The position numbers and the translations under genes are program-made. Shown piece after piece: positions 8,716-19,000 of a DNA stretch of 64,000 bases. A model generated the notes under the pieces. It made no database searches. It was not told the DNA's origin and was given only the letters and a program-made list of their open reading frames with translations. Source of the DNA: Variovorax paradoxus_P. GTDB taxonomy: Bacteria > Pseudomonadota > Gammaproteobacteria > Burkholderiales > Burkholderiaceae_C. The DNA is taken from NCBI RefSeq assembly GCF_050627025.1, contig NZ_CP192472.1. One strand, 5' to 3'. Position 1 is the stretch's first letter. Each line of letters opens with the position of its first letter.

Positions 8716-9588
8716 TCATGCGCCGAGAAAGTGCTTGCGGTAGCGCGCAGGCAAGTCGTCGATGCGCATCAGCATCGGCAGGTCCGCAGTGTTGAAGTCA
8801 GGGTCCCATGCCGGCGCACCCAGCACCTTGGCGCCCAGCCGCAGGTAGCCTTTGATGAGCGCAGGCGGCTCGACGTCTAGCGCGCTGTCCAGGCGCTCGA
8901 CCGGCAGCGGCAATCTTGGCTGCACCTGGTACTGGATGGGTGCCATGTGGCTGGCCGACAACTGCCGCCAGATGCTGGCTGCCGCATCGCCATTGGTCAC
9001 ACCGTTGTGTGACATCGGAATGCTCGCGCAGCCGATCATCGTGTCGAGCTTGTTGCGGTGCATGAAGCCTGCCAACGCCCCCCACAACGCCAGAATTACC
9101 CCGCCCTGGCGATGATCGGGATGCACGCAGCTGCGGCCCAGCTCGACCATGCGCTCGCGCAGGTCGCGCAGCCGCGTCAGGTCGAACTCGGTGTCGCTGT
9201 AGGTGCTGCCCACGCGCCGTGCCTGCGCTGGCGTGAGCACGCGGTAGGTGCCAATCACTTGTTGCGTGAGCTCGTCGCGCACCAGCAGGTGTTCGCAAAA
9301 GTCGTCGAACAGGTCGATGTCGTGTCCGGCCAGCGGCGTGCTCACGCGCGCGCCCATTTCGCCGACGAACACTTCATAGCGCAGGCGCTGCGCGGCGCGC
9401 ACGTCGTCCAGGTGGCGTGCCCAGCTCACGGTAATGCCCTGCTTGGCATCGACAACCGGCGGCACCAGGACCGCAGCCGGCGCCTCGGGCACCGACGTGC
9501 GCGCGGTTGCACCGGCCGGAACGGGCCACAGGGCGGCGCGCAGTCCGATCTGCGACAGCGGAAACGTCGGGTTGGGCAGTTCTTTCAT
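8716..9588 (-). CDS. GNAT-fold N-acyltransferase (OlsB/Acetyltransf_5-like)
   Basis: The product has 290 residues. The start MKELPNPTFPL at 9588 is preferred because AAGGG lies six bases upstream; an in-frame start 17 codons earlier lacks support. The domain begins near residue 55 with SWARHLDDVRAAQRLRYEVFVGEMG and continues through ELGRSCVHPDHRQGGVILALW. This layout is shared by autoinducer-synthase-like acyltransferases and ornithine-lipid OlsB proteins, which use acyl-ACP. A role in phosphorus-free ornithine lipid synthesis would fit the phosphate-starvation neighbourhood, but that is inference. Its stop overlaps the longest ppk1 frame by four bases. Confidence 0.7.
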   Translation of the reverse strand: MKELPNPTFPLSQIGLRAALWPVPAGATARTSVPEAPAAVLVPPVVDAKQGITVSWARHLDDVRAAQRLRYEVFVGEMGARVSTPLAGHDIDLFDDFCEHLLVRDELTQQVIGTYRVLTPAQARRVGSTYSDTEFDLTRLRDLRERMVELGRSCVHPDHRQGGVILALWGALAGFMHRNKLDTMIGCASIPMSHNGVTNGDAAASIWRQLSASHMAPIQYQVQPRLPLPVERLDSALDVEPPALIKGYLRLGAKVLGAPAWDPDFNTADLPMLMRIDDLPARYRKHFLGA

Positions 9589-9759
9589 TGGGAACCCTTT
9601 CTGCCGACGGAGTCTCTGCACTCGCGGTGAAACCGGCATGTCAATGGCATTGCATTTGCATGACGGGTGTTACAGCAGGTGCGGCCCGGCAACCCTGAAT
9701 GCCCAGCCAGGGCCTTGAGGTTGTCTAATGCGGTGGGTTCGCGACACGGAGTTTTTTAA

Positions 9760-11439
9760 ATGGCCACAGACGCAAGCAGCAATTTCGACAACCGTCTTCA
9801 CCAGACCTTTCCCGTTCTCAGCGATACCGAAATCGCGCGCATTGCGCGGTTCGGAACGGTGCAGCGTTTTGCACGCGGAGAAAGACTGTTTACCGCCGGC
9901 GAAACAGGCCCGGGCATGTTCGTATTGCTGAAGGGCGTGGTGGCCATTACGCAGCGCGACGGCCTTGGGCACGTGGTACCCATCGTTCGCCAGGGGCCGG
10001 GCGAGTTTCTTGCCGAAGTGGGCCAGCTGAGCGGCCGCCCTGCCCTGGTCGACGGGCATGCCGACGAAGACGTCGAAGCGCTGGTGGTGCCGCCACCCCA
10101 ATTGCGCGCACTGCTCGTGGCCGAAGCCGATCTTGGCGAACGCATCACCCGCGCGCTGATATTGCGGCGCGTGGCGCTGATCGAATCAGGTGCGAGCGGG
10201 CCGGTGCTGATCGGCAAGCCCGAGTCGCCCGACATGGCGCGGCTCGAAAACTTTCTGCGCCGCAACGGCCATCCCTATCACCTGGTCGATGCGGCGGAAG
10301 ACCCCGACGCAGCCGCACTGCTCGAACAGTACGGCACCTGCAAGCTGCTGGCCGTGTGCCCCGACGGCTCGGTGCTGGTCAACCCGGCCGAAGATGCCTT
10401 GGCGCGCTGCCTCGGCATGGTCGACACCGCGGAGCGCGATGAACTGTTCGACGTGGCCGTGGTCGGTGCCGGCCCGGCCGGCCTGGCAACCGCGGTGTAT
10501 GCCGCATCCGAAGGCCTGCACGTGATCGTGCTCGATTGCCGCGCCTTCGGCGGCCAGGCCGGCGCGAGCGCGCGCATCGAGAACTACCTTGGCTTTCCCA
10601 CCGGCATTTCGGGGCAGGCCCTCGCGGGCCGGGCCTTTGTGCAAGCGCAGAAGTTCGGCGTCGAGATGCTCATTCCAGCCAAGGTCACCTCGCTGGACTG
10701 CACGCGCAAGAACGCAATGGGCAGCCTGCGCATCGCGCTGGCCGACGGGCGCACCATCAACGCGCGCACGGTGGTCATTGCCAGCGGTGCACGCTATCGG
10801 CGGCCCGATGTTCCGCGGCTCTCCGAGTTCGAAGGCCGCGGCATCTGGTACTGGGCTTCGGCCATCGAAGCCAAGCTTTGTTCGCAGCAGGAGGTGGCAC
10901 TGGTAGGCGGCGGCAACTCGGCGGGGCAAGCCGCGGTGTTCCTGTCGCGGCATGCGGCCAAGGTCAATGTGCTGGTGCGCGGCCCGTCCCTCGCGGCCAG
11001 CATGTCGCGCTACCTCATCGACCGCATCGAGGCCACGCCCAACATCGAACTGCATCCGCACACGCAGCTGGTAAAGCTGAACGGAAGCTCCGACGAAGGC
11101 CTGACCGGCGCCAGGTGGCGCAGCCAGACCACCGGCGACGAACACGATTGCGCGGCCCGAAACATCTTTCTGTTTGTCGGCGCCGAGCCCGAAACCAGTT
11201 GGCTCGACGGATGCGGTGTTTCGGTCGACAAGCACGGCTTTGTGCTGACGGGCGATGCGGCGAGCAGCGGCTTTCCGGCACGCCCTTCGGCCGCGCTCGA
11301 GTCCAGCGTGCAGGGTGTGTTTGCCGTTGGCGACGTGCGCTCGAGCTCAGTCAAGCGCGTGGGCGGCGCCATTGGCGAAGGGGCCGCAGTGGTGGCATTG
11401 ATTCACCAGCACCTGTCGTCCACTTCGGCCGTCGCCTGA
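9760..11439 (+). CDS. cNMP-binding-domain / thioredoxin-reductase-like flavoprotein fusion
   Basis: The protein has 559 residues. Residues 1-130 form a Crp-type cyclic-nucleotide-binding fold (LSDTEIARIARFGTVQRFARGERLF, then LLKGVVAITQRDGLG). The C-terminal part from residue 228 is a class II pyridine nucleotide-disulfide oxidoreductase: FAD-binding DVAVVGAGPAGLATAVYA near 230, GGQAGASARIENYLGFP, and NADPH-binding VALVGGGNSAGQAAVFL near 382. The usual redox-active CxxC of thioredoxin reductase is not seen between the two halves of the NADPH domain, so classical thioredoxin reduction is doubtful. Fusions of this architecture are known in proteobacteria. It stands divergent from the acyltransferase gene. 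Confidence 0.88.
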   Translation: MATDASSNFDNRLHQTFPVLSDTEIARIARFGTVQRFARGERLFTAGETGPGMFVLLKGVVAITQRDGLGHVVPIVRQGPGEFLAEVGQLSGRPALVDGHADEDVEALVVPPPQLRALLVAEADLGERITRALILRRVALIESGASGPVLIGKPESPDMARLENFLRRNGHPYHLVDAAEDPDAAALLEQYGTCKLLAVCPDGSVLVNPAEDALARCLGMVDTAERDELFDVAVVGAGPAGLATAVYAASEGLHVIVLDCRAFGGQAGASARIENYLGFPTGISGQALAGRAFVQAQKFGVEMLIPAKVTSLDCTRKNAMGSLRIALADGRTINARTVVIASGARYRRPDVPRLSEFEGRGIWYWASAIEAKLCSQQEVALVGGGNSAGQAAVFLSRHAAKVNVLVRGPSLAASMSRYLIDRIEATPNIELHPHTQLVKLNGSSDEGLTGARWRSQTTGDEHDCAARNIFLFVGAEPETSWLDGCGVSVDKHGFVLTGDAASSGFPARPSAALESSVQGVFAVGDVRSSSVKRVGGAIGEGAAVVALIHQHLSSTSAVA

Positions 11440-11470
11440 CAGCGCGGTGGGCGCCTGGCCGCGCAATTCC

Positions 11471-11496
11471 CGGCCCTGCGCACATTTGCAGGGCCG
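11471..11496 (+). terminator. GC-rich hairpin between the flavoprotein and GST genes
   Basis: A nine-base perfect stem, CGGCCCTGC paired with GCAGGGCCG, closes an eight-base loop, 31 bases after the flavoprotein stop. No U-tract follows, so it may be a weak terminator or an mRNA-processing hairpin rather than a standard intrinsic terminator. Confidence 0.35.
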
Positions 11497-11546
11497 CGTA
11501 TATGCTGCCTGCCTCGAATCACAACCCGCACATCGGAGCCCGAGAC

Positions 11547-12251
11547 ATGCCTGCATCGCCCATCGAGGTTTATTCCTGGCCCACACCCAACGGCCACAAG
11601 ATTCACATCATGCTGGAGGAGTGCGGCCTGCCGTACAACGCCCGCGCGATCAACATTGGCAAGGGCGACCAGTTCGCGCCCGAGTTCCTGCAGATCAGCC
11701 CGAACAACAAGATCCCGGCCATTACCGACCCCGACGGTCCGGACGGCAAACCCATCTCGCTCTTCGAATCGGGGGCCATCCTCGTGTACCTGGCGGGCAA
11801 GACCGGCAAGCTGCTGCCCAAGTCGGACCGCGAACGCTACGACGTGCTGCAGTGGCTCATGTTCCAGATGGGCGGCGTCGGCCCCATGCTCGGGCAAGCG
11901 CATCACTTTCGCATGTATGCGCCTGAAAAGATCGGCTACGCCATCGAGCGCTACAGCAACGAAGCCAAGCGGCTCTACGGCGTGATCGACAAGCAACTGT
12001 CGAAGAACAAGTTCATCGCCGGCAAGACCTATTCCATTGCCGACATCGCCATTTTTCCGTGGCTGCGCAGTTGGGACAAACAGGGCATCACCCTTACCGA
12101 CTACCCCCACCTGAAAGCCTGGTTCGACGCCATTGCCGCAAGGCCCGCAGTGCAGCGCGGCGTGAAAGTGCTGGCCGATTTGCGCCAGCCGATCACCGGC
12201 GATAAGGAACGTGAGATTCTTTTCGGCAAGACTCAGTACGAGAAACGCTGA
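11547..12251 (+). CDS. Glutathione S-transferase family protein, YghU/YfcG-like
   Basis: The product has 234 residues from the ATG at 11547; the frame is open much further upstream but that part only shadows the flavoprotein gene. The thioredoxin-fold N domain reads IEVYSWPTPNGHKIHIMLEE with the Asn-containing active-site region. The cis-proline segment is NNKIPAITDPDG, followed by the ESGAILVYLA glutathione-binding motif. The helical C domain has the family signature YSIADIAIFPWLRSW. Members reduce disulfides with two bound glutathiones rather than conjugating xenobiotics. No partner gene is evident. Confidence 0.9.
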   Translation: MPASPIEVYSWPTPNGHKIHIMLEECGLPYNARAINIGKGDQFAPEFLQISPNNKIPAITDPDGPDGKPISLFESGAILVYLAGKTGKLLPKSDRERYDVLQWLMFQMGGVGPMLGQAHHFRMYAPEKIGYAIERYSNEAKRLYGVIDKQLSKNKFIAGKTYSIADIAIFPWLRSWDKQGITLTDYPHLKAWFDAIAARPAVQRGVKVLADLRQPITGDKEREILFGKTQYEKR

Positions 12252-12286
12252 GAGCACCAATATTCAAGCTAGAATGGAAGGCTTGT

Positions 12287-12363
<77 letters not shown>

Positions 12364-12408
12364 AGTTTTCTTCTGTCTTTTCGTTTTTGCTTCTGTCCGG
12401 CCCGGAAT

Positions 12409-12485
12409 CTGCCCGTAGCTCAGTTGGATAGAGCACCTGCCTTCTAAGCAGGTTGTCGGGGGTTCGATCCCCTCCGGGCAGGCCA
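12409..12485 (+). tRNA. tRNA-Arg (anticodon TCT); likely island attachment site
   Basis: The gene is 77 bases with CCA. Acceptor arms CTGCCCG and CGGGCAG pair perfectly. The anticodon arm CCTGC-CTTCTAA-GCAGG gives TCT. The T stem is five G facing CCCTC, with one G-T pair. An integrase gene begins 180 bases downstream in the same orientation, so the 3' part of this tRNA is the probable attachment core (attL) for the island. I found no second copy of the 3' end in the window. Confidence 0.97.
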
Positions 12486-12599
12486 ATCCCCCATTTCTCG
12501 CAGCTTCACGCTGACTCAGAACTCGCACTTCTCACAGGGGTGGCGGGGTTTTCTTTGCCTCGCGTGTCGTCGCGGCATAGCATTAAATCTTCGCAATTT

Positions 12600-12648
12600 G
12601 TCGGTACTTCTACAGGTACCTGCACAGGGTCTGAATCCAGGTACCGAC
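12600..12648. repeat. Inverted repeat upstream of the integrase
   Basis: GTCGGTAC at 12600-12607 and GTACCGAC at 12641-12648 form eight-base inverted arms separated by 33 bases, ending 17 bases before the int start. Another GGTACC lies between them. They could be arm-type integrase sites or an operator for int; the sequence alone does not decide. Confidence 0.4.
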
Positions 12649-12664
12649 AGCACGGGGGATCAGC

Positions 12665-13906
12665 ATGCCACTGACAGACACATTCGTGAGGCAAGTGAAG
12701 CACAAGGGCGCCGCCATCGGCGAGCGCTACGCGGATGGAGGCGGCATGTACCTGCGCGTCAAAGCGGCGGGCAGGTACTGGCGAATGGACTATCGCTTCC
12801 ACGGCAAGGCCAAGACGCTCGCGCTCGGCGTCTACCCGGCGGTGTCGCTCGCCAAAGCCCGGCAACGGCGCGACAAGGCGCGCGAGCTGCTGGCCGAAGG
12901 CGTCGATCCCAGCGCTGCCAAGCGCGCGGAAAGGCAGTGCCGGGCCACCGAGGCCGCCAACACCTTCGAGGCACTGGCACGCGAATTTCACGCCACCAAG
13001 GCCAGCAGCTGGAGCGCGTCCTATTCCGAGCGCTGGCTGCGCATCATGGAAAAGGACCTGTTTCCCTACCTGGGGCGACAGCCCATCGCATCGATCCGTG
13101 CCAAGGACCTCCTTCATGCGCTCAAGCGCATCGAAGCCCGTGGCGTCATCGAGACGGCGCATACCCTGCGACAGTGCGCCGGCCAGGTGTTCCGCTACGG
13201 CGTCCAGACCGGTCGATGCGAAAGCAATCCGGCGCCTGATCTGCATGGCGCCCTGCGGCCGGTGATCACCAAGAGCATGGCCGCCGTACTGGAACCGAAG
13301 AAAGTCGGCGAGTTGATGCGCGCGATTCAGGGCTATGGCGGACAACCTATGACCCGCGCCGCCCTCCTGCTGTCCGCCCTCCTCTTCCAGCGGCCCGGCA
13401 ACATCCGTGCGATGGAATGGGCCTGGATCGATTTCGAGAAGGCTACGCTCACCATCCCGGCGCAGGACATGAAACGAAGGCTCCATGAAAAGCTCAACGG
13501 CCGGCCTCACCTCGTCCCGCTGGCAACACAGGCACTGGAGGCGCTGCGCGACGTGCATCCATTGACCGGACATGGCAGGTACGTATTCCCAAGCATCCGT
13601 ACCGGAGAGCGCCCCATGAGCGAGAACACCGTCAACGCCGCATTGCGCAGGCTTGGATACACGAACGACGAAATGACCGCGCACGGGTTTCGCGCGATGG
13701 CCCGCACCGTCATGGCAGAGCAACTGCATGGCATCCAGCCCGACGTGATCGAGGCGCAGCTTGCGCATGGCAAGAGCGGCCCGCTGGGGGCTGCTTACGA
13801 TCGGGCGGAGTTCATGGACAAGCGGAAGGACATGATGCAGCGCTGGGCGGACTATCTGGACCAACTTGCAGCCGGCGCGCAGGTCATGGCGCTGAAGGCA
13901 GCGTGA
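12665..13906 (+). CDS. int: P4-type tyrosine recombinase / island integrase
   Basis: This site-specific recombinase has 413 residues, typical of P4-like integrases with an N-terminal DUF4102 arm-binding domain (LTDTFVRQVKHKG, then DGGGMYLRVKAAGRYWRMDY). The central SAM-like domain follows, then the catalytic domain. Catalytic residues are seen as RPGNIRAMEW near 243-252 (Arg I), HGFRAMA near 340 (HxxR box), QLAHG near 361, and the nucleophile in AAYDR near 377. The gene lies just inside the tRNA-Arg gene, the classical arrangement for integration at a tRNA 3' end. No frameshift is seen, so it looks intact. Confidence 0.95.
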   Translation: MPLTDTFVRQVKHKGAAIGERYADGGGMYLRVKAAGRYWRMDYRFHGKAKTLALGVYPAVSLAKARQRRDKARELLAEGVDPSAAKRAERQCRATEAANTFEALAREFHATKASSWSASYSERWLRIMEKDLFPYLGRQPIASIRAKDLLHALKRIEARGVIETAHTLRQCAGQVFRYGVQTGRCESNPAPDLHGALRPVITKSMAAVLEPKKVGELMRAIQGYGGQPMTRAALLLSALLFQRPGNIRAMEWAWIDFEKATLTIPAQDMKRRLHEKLNGRPHLVPLATQALEALRDVHPLTGHGRYVFPSIRTGERPMSENTVNAALRRLGYTNDEMTAHGFRAMARTVMAEQLHGIQPDVIEAQLAHGKSGPLGAAYDRAEFMDKRKDMMQRWADYLDQLAAGAQVMALKAA

Positions 13907-14042
13907 GGCGACGAGCGCTCATCGCTTTTCCTTGAGAAACCAGGCCCGGCGCATCTCTCTGCTACCGGACAGCAGGCTATTCCGGCGCCTGCTTCACGGT
14001 CGTGCTGACCTAGAGGCGACCGGATCGCGCAGGCAACTGTGC

Positions 14043-14300
14043 TCACTGCGCTGGCGACTGAGGTGTGTTCGAATAGCTCTCCGGATCGTCGATCCACTGC
14101 TGAAGCGCTGCGCGCGGCCACCTGCAAGCCCGCCCTCCTAAATGGACCGGTGGCGGGAACTTGCCTTCGGCAATTCTTCGATACACGGTGGCGCGACTCA
14201 ATGCGGTGATGCGAATCACGTCAGCCATGCGAAAAAATGCAGGTGTACCGACGGTTTGAGGACCGACTTCTCGGCGATCGACATGGTGTTCGAGTTGCAT
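14043..14300 (-). CDS. AlpA-family DNA-binding regulator
   Basis: This 85-residue protein has the AlpA/excisionase-type winged HTH: FFRMADVIRITALSRATVYRRI at about residues 22-43, then EGKFPPPVHLGGRACRWPRAALQQWI. Such proteins commonly accompany P4-like integrases and control int or excision. The first 20 residues are less typical, so an internal start at the Met of FFRMADV region cannot be excluded. It converges with the integrase gene, 136 bases away. Confidence 0.85.
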   Translation of the reverse strand: MQLEHHVDRREVGPQTVGTPAFFRMADVIRITALSRATVYRRIAEGKFPPPVHLGGRACRWPRAALQQWIDDPESYSNTPQSPAQ

Positions 14301-14770
14301 GACAGATCCTTTATGGGTGCCGTGCTTTCAAGTCGTGATTGTTTGAGATGAAATGCCTCGCTTGAAAAAGCCCGGATGGAAGTGGAACCAGTGCCCGGCG
14401 GCAGAGCAACAGTGCTTTGCGCAGGGCTTAACTATCGCAATCAACCCAGCGGCAGCCTTTCCCTCGAAATAGTTTTCCGCAGGGATTTGCGCTAGCGTGC
14501 GACGGAGTGCGTCCTTAGACCACTATCTCTTTTGACAGGTCCTTACCGATAGGCTCGCCACGTCTCACTTGCACTGATTCGCAACGAGTCAGTGCTTGAT
14601 CTTCAACAAGGTGTTATCACCAGATCTGACCACCAAATATGGCGCGGCGATGTCTGGGGACCTTCAGGTTAGGCAAGCCAGCCCTGCGGAGGCGGCGATC
14701 GATGGCAGTCTCGCGCGAGGCATGGCTTGAAGAAGTGCCTTTGCAGGATTGCTGGCAATCGCCGTCCTCT
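14301..14770. other. Non-coding stretch beside an IS remnant
   Basis: I see no credible gene here. Short frames exist on both strands but lack starts, ribosome sites or family likeness. The minus-strand segment just after the truncated transposase (about 14664-14768) stays open and ends in a Leu-Ala-rich tail, but it matches nothing I recognise. The segment is likely junction DNA left by insertion and deletion events. Confidence 0.5.
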
Positions 14771-15223
14771 TCAGATGATGATGCTGGCATCGACGGCGAA
14801 TCCTTCGCCTTGAACCAGGCCTTCCGTCATGCAACGGCGCAGCACTGTCTCGAAGACGAAGCGCAACGCGTCGCTCTGGCGGAAGCGGCCGTGGCGGTTC
14901 TTGGAGAAGGTCGAGTGATCGGGCACTCTGTCCTCCAGGCCGAGGCGACAGAACCAACGATAGGCCAGATTGAGGTGGACTTCCTTGCACAGCCGGCGCT
15001 CAGAGCGGATGCCCAGGCAGTAGCCGACGACGAGCATGCGGATCATGAGTTCGGGATCGATCGAGGGCCGGCCAGTGTGGCGGTAGAACGCAGCCAGATG
15101 TTGGCGCAATTCGCTGAGATCGAGGAAACGGTCAACGCCCCGAAGCAGGTGATCGTGTGAGACGTGGTCTTCGAAGTTGAGTGCGTAGAACAACTGGTCT
15201 TGAACAATGCTCCGACCCATCAT
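14771..15223 (-). pseudogene. IS1182/IS5-type transposase, C-terminally truncated
   Basis: The reading frame from MMGRSIVQDQLFYALNFEDH encodes about 150 residues of the N-terminal part of a DDE transposase of the IS1182 type. It includes the signature RPSIDPELMIRMLVVGYCLGIRSE and ends at VDASIII-stop. Full-length members are more than 400 residues long and continue past DASI into the catalytic region, which is missing here. The plus-strand sequence GGAGTTTTTCAACACAATCG near 15288 resembles the terminal region of such elements. The copy is therefore dead, a relic between integrase and rhs blocks. Confidence 0.85.
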
Positions 15224-15501
15224 GATGCGTGCCTCCATCGATGATGAAGGGCATGCAAACTGCAGCCAGCTCCTAGAATTAAGCGGAGTTTTTCAACACA
15301 ATCGGGCAAGACCGGTCGCTCAGGGATTGACCAGACATCGCCCAGAAGCAGACGCTTTCACGAGAAAAAAATCATGAAAGGTCCAGAGCGCCTTCCGCAG
15401 GCGATCTTTGATGCCATCTCACCACTTTTGGGAAGGTGGTGTGTAATGCCCGCTCATCTACTTTTCCGTAGAAGCGCCCTCGCTCGTCCTCCTCGCATCC
15501 A

Positions 15502-16068
15502 TTACGCCAGCGCTCTGTATGCGGCTAGCAGTTTGATGTCAACGCGACGAACATCGAGCTGGTCAACGAAGTCGAATTCATACCATGTATCTTCCGCTCG
15601 TTCGCGACCGGCATCCCCCACAAGCTCCTTCAGCGCACGCTCAACCACGCCATACTCATCGAGCATCAAACCGATGCGCGCCATGTTGGTTGCGCAATAC
15701 CTGATCTGGCGGTTCTGCGATTTGGCCATCAGGAGAGCCTTTTCAGCAATTTCCAAGGTCTCTTCCCGAGACGTCGGATCAATCAGCGCAAGCCGGAACG
15801 CGAGTCCCGCATGAGAGATAGGGTCATTTGAAAGATCGCGTGCTCTACGACGCAGCACTTCAACATAGAGGCGATCATTGCGAGCCTTCGAGCACTCGTT
15901 GACCAAGAGCGCATAGACATCGCCTCGATCGGCTTCGGAGAGGGCGCCAGACAGTTTCGACTCCAAGTAATTAACGCTGGCCGGGATCAAACCAAACGCC
16001 GACTGCACACGCTTCTTGCGAAGTCGAGCAACGTCGGCATGCAGAGATTGGAACTCTTCATTTGTCAT
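15502..16068 (-). CDS. Putative immunity protein for Rhs1
   Basis: The protein has 188 residues, mostly alpha-helical by composition, with no signal peptide or membrane segment. Its ATG overlaps the rhs1 stop by one base (TGATG), so translation is probably coupled. No family is recognised. Helical repeats such as ALIDPTSREETLEIAEKALL suggest a TPR/Sel1-like fold, but this is weak. The assignment as cognate immunity comes only from position: a small, non-secreted gene directly after a polymorphic-toxin C terminus, repeated with unrelated sequences after rhs2 and rhs3. Confidence 0.65.
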   Translation of the reverse strand: MTNEEFQSLHADVARLRKKRVQSAFGLIPASVNYLESKLSGALSEADRGDVYALLVNECSKARNDRLYVEVLRRRARDLSNDPISHAGLAFRLALIDPTSREETLEIAEKALLMAKSQNRQIRYCATNMARIGLMLDEYGVVERALKELVGDAGRERAEDTWYEFDFVDQLDVRRVDIKLLAAYRALA

Positions 16069-19000
16069 CAGCGATTTCCTCTCGGTGCTGCCGGTGGAGC
16101 CCAGCCGTTAACATCTGCATCGCTCCAAGGCGGTGGCGGACTGGCCTGCTTGCGTCGGCACATGTCGCCGCGAATGGAGGCGCGTTCCATGCAGGCTCGA
16201 TACATCCAGCCTCTGTACTTCCCACACGATAGCTCCTCCAGCTCCTGCTGCTCTTCACAAGGATCCTTGTCGTCGGGAGTGCATATGTCTCGGATCTTCT
16301 GTGCGATGCTTTTGACAGCCTTCTTACCCGGCGTTGACATCATCACGGCGGCTGCGGCGAGCGCCTCGCAACCGCCGGCGGCACAAACTCCGGGAATGGC
16401 AAGAAATGCAAGCCGACCATCAGGATCGGTATACCTTAGCGGATTGCCATCCACATACCCGAACCGGTTCCACCCACCATCTAGCCCGATCGGATCGGGC
16501 TGGCTGTACCTCCCGGTCCTGGCGTCATAGCTCCTGAAGTAGTTGTAGAACAGCCCACTCTCTTCATCCGCATACTGCCCCGGATACCTCAGGTTGAACT
16601 TCACCTCGGAGACGCTGGTGGTGCCCGGGTTCGGGGTGGTGTCCAGGTTCGCGAACCGGTTCTTCGCAATGGTCGGCTTGTCCTCTCCGAACGCGCTGTA
16701 GCTCCACTGCCAGACGGGCTGACCGGTGTCGTTGCTCAGGCGTCTCGGCGTGTTCAGGTGGTCGCTGTGCACCGCATAGGTGGCGCCGTTGATCACCGCC
16801 GCAATCGGTATCGGCCCGTTCGCCGTCGGCAGGTAGATGTAGCTGGCCTGCCCTGCGCTGTTGGCCCCGCCGCTGCCGGCCTCCGAGATCAGCGTGCCGT
16901 TCTCGTCGTAGACATAGGCATAGCCCAGTTGCTCAGCCTGGTTCGTGACCGGGCTCCACAGCTTGGTGAAGAACGCGGTCAGGCTCTGCATGAAGCCCGG
17001 GTCGGCTTCGTCGCCCTGGCCCGGCGGGTACAGCGGCTCGGTCTTGAACACGCGCTGGCCCAGCGCGTTGTGCGCGTAGCGCGTGGTCGGGCTCACGTCG
17101 GTGGCGCCGGTGGTGGAAGCCGCCAGGCGGCCCTCGGCGTCGTAGGTGTAGCTCCTGAGGCCATCGCTCACGAGGTCGCCGTTGGCGTTGTAGCCGTAGG
17201 TGACGCTGGTGCTGCTGGCGCCGTTGATGCTCTGGGTGAAGCCGGTGAGCTGGTTGCTCAGGGGGCCTACCGTATAGCTGCGGCTGGTGTTCAGGCCATT
17301 GGCGTCTCGCAGGCTGCTCATCCGGTTGCCGTTGGTGTCATAGCCGAAGGCGGCCGTGTCGCCAGCGGCATCGAACCCGGTGATGCGCCCCAGCGCGTTG
17401 TAGCCCACGGTCCAGGTCCGTGGTGCCAGCGAGATGGTGCTCTGTGTCGGGTCGGCGTCACCCGGGCCGTAGAGCTGCTGCGTCAGACTGGTGATGCGGC
17501 CCGCGGCGTCGTAGACGTAGTTGCTGAACTCCGTCGCAACCAGGCGGCCCGCCGTGTCATAGGCCCGGTGGGCGGGCACCGCGGGAGACGCGAAGGCCCA
17601 GGTCCATCGCGTGGGCTGCCCCAGCGGGTTCCACGCGATGTCGGTGACGAGCGGGGCGTCGTTCCAGTGCAAGGCCGAGAGGCGGCCGCCCATCTCGTAG
17701 ATGTAGGTCAGCGCCGAGCCGCCGGGATAGACGGTCCTCTGCAGCAGACCATTCGGGCTGTACTCGTAGTTGACCTGCTGCACGCTGCCGTTGACCAGGG
17801 TCTGGCGCTTCTGGGTCACACGGCCGAAGCCGTCGCGGGTGTACTCGGTGGTGCCGCTGCGGTCGATGATCTCCGACAGGTAGCCCTTGCTCGCGGGCGT
17901 CTGGTCGTAGCGCAGCGTGGTGGACTTGCCGTCGGCGAAGACGAGGATGGTCGGCCGGCCCAGGGGATCGCGGGTGATGATGGTGGCCTGGCCGAGCGCA
18001 TCGGTGATCTGGCTGGGCAGGCCCAGCGCGTCGTACTGGGTGCTGGCCGTGCCCACGTCGGCGCTGGTCTCGCTGGTGGCGTTGCCCTGCGCATCGCGAA
18101 CGTAGCCGGTCATCACGCCCTTGAAGTCCTTGGCTTCGGTGACGGCATCCAGCGCGTTGTACTTCAGGGTGGCGGTGGCGCCGGCGGCATCGGTGATGGC
18201 CGCCACGCGGCGCAGGCTGTCGAGGCCGTATCCGGTGCTCTGTGCCAGGCCGTTGGTGACGCGCGTGAGCTCGCCGTTGGCGTCGTAGCCGAAGGCGGTG
18301 GCCTGGTTCGGGCCCTCCACGTTCATGACCGGCCGGTTGATGTGGTTGATCACCCGCGCTGCGTTCCAGGCGACGTTGCCGGTGCTGTCCTTGATCTCTT
18401 CGGCGGTGCGGTTGCCCATGCCGTCCAGGGTGTAGCTGCCGCTCTCGCCGCGGTTGTTGCGCCAGCCGACGAGGCGCTGGGCGGCGTCGTAGGTGTAGGT
18501 CAGGATCAGGCCGGCGGGCAGCACGAGGGTCTCGACCTTGCCGTAGGGCTTGTAGCCGAGCATGGTGATCTGCTGGCCGCCGACCGTCTGGGTCAGCAGG
18601 CGGTCGCGGGCGTCGTAGGTGTAGGTGGTGACGAGGCCGTTGGGCGCCGTCATGCTCTCCACACGGTTCGCGTTGTCGTAGGTGTAGCTGGTGACGTGGC
18701 CCAGGGTGTTGGTGGAAGTGAGAACGTTGCCTCGGTGGTCGTAGGCGTAGCTGGTGACGGCGCCGTTGGGCTCGGTGGCGGTGGCGACCAGCTGCTGGGC
18801 GTTGTAGGTCCACTGCCAGGTCTGGGCCTTGCCGGTGACGGCTTCGGTCACGGTCTTGGACAGGGTGTTGCCGAACGGATCGTAGGTGTAGGCGGTGCTG
18901 CGCGGAGGTTCGGTCACCAGCAGCGGCAGACTGAAGTCAGGGTGCCACTGGGTCGAAACGATCCTGGCGTCGGGAGTTCCTGCCGCGTGTTCCACCACGA

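Noticed and set aside
9589..9759. A possible Pho box upstream of the GNAT acyltransferase
   Set aside because: GTAA and GTCA-like cores on the minus strand are nine bases apart rather than 11, so the required phasing is missing.
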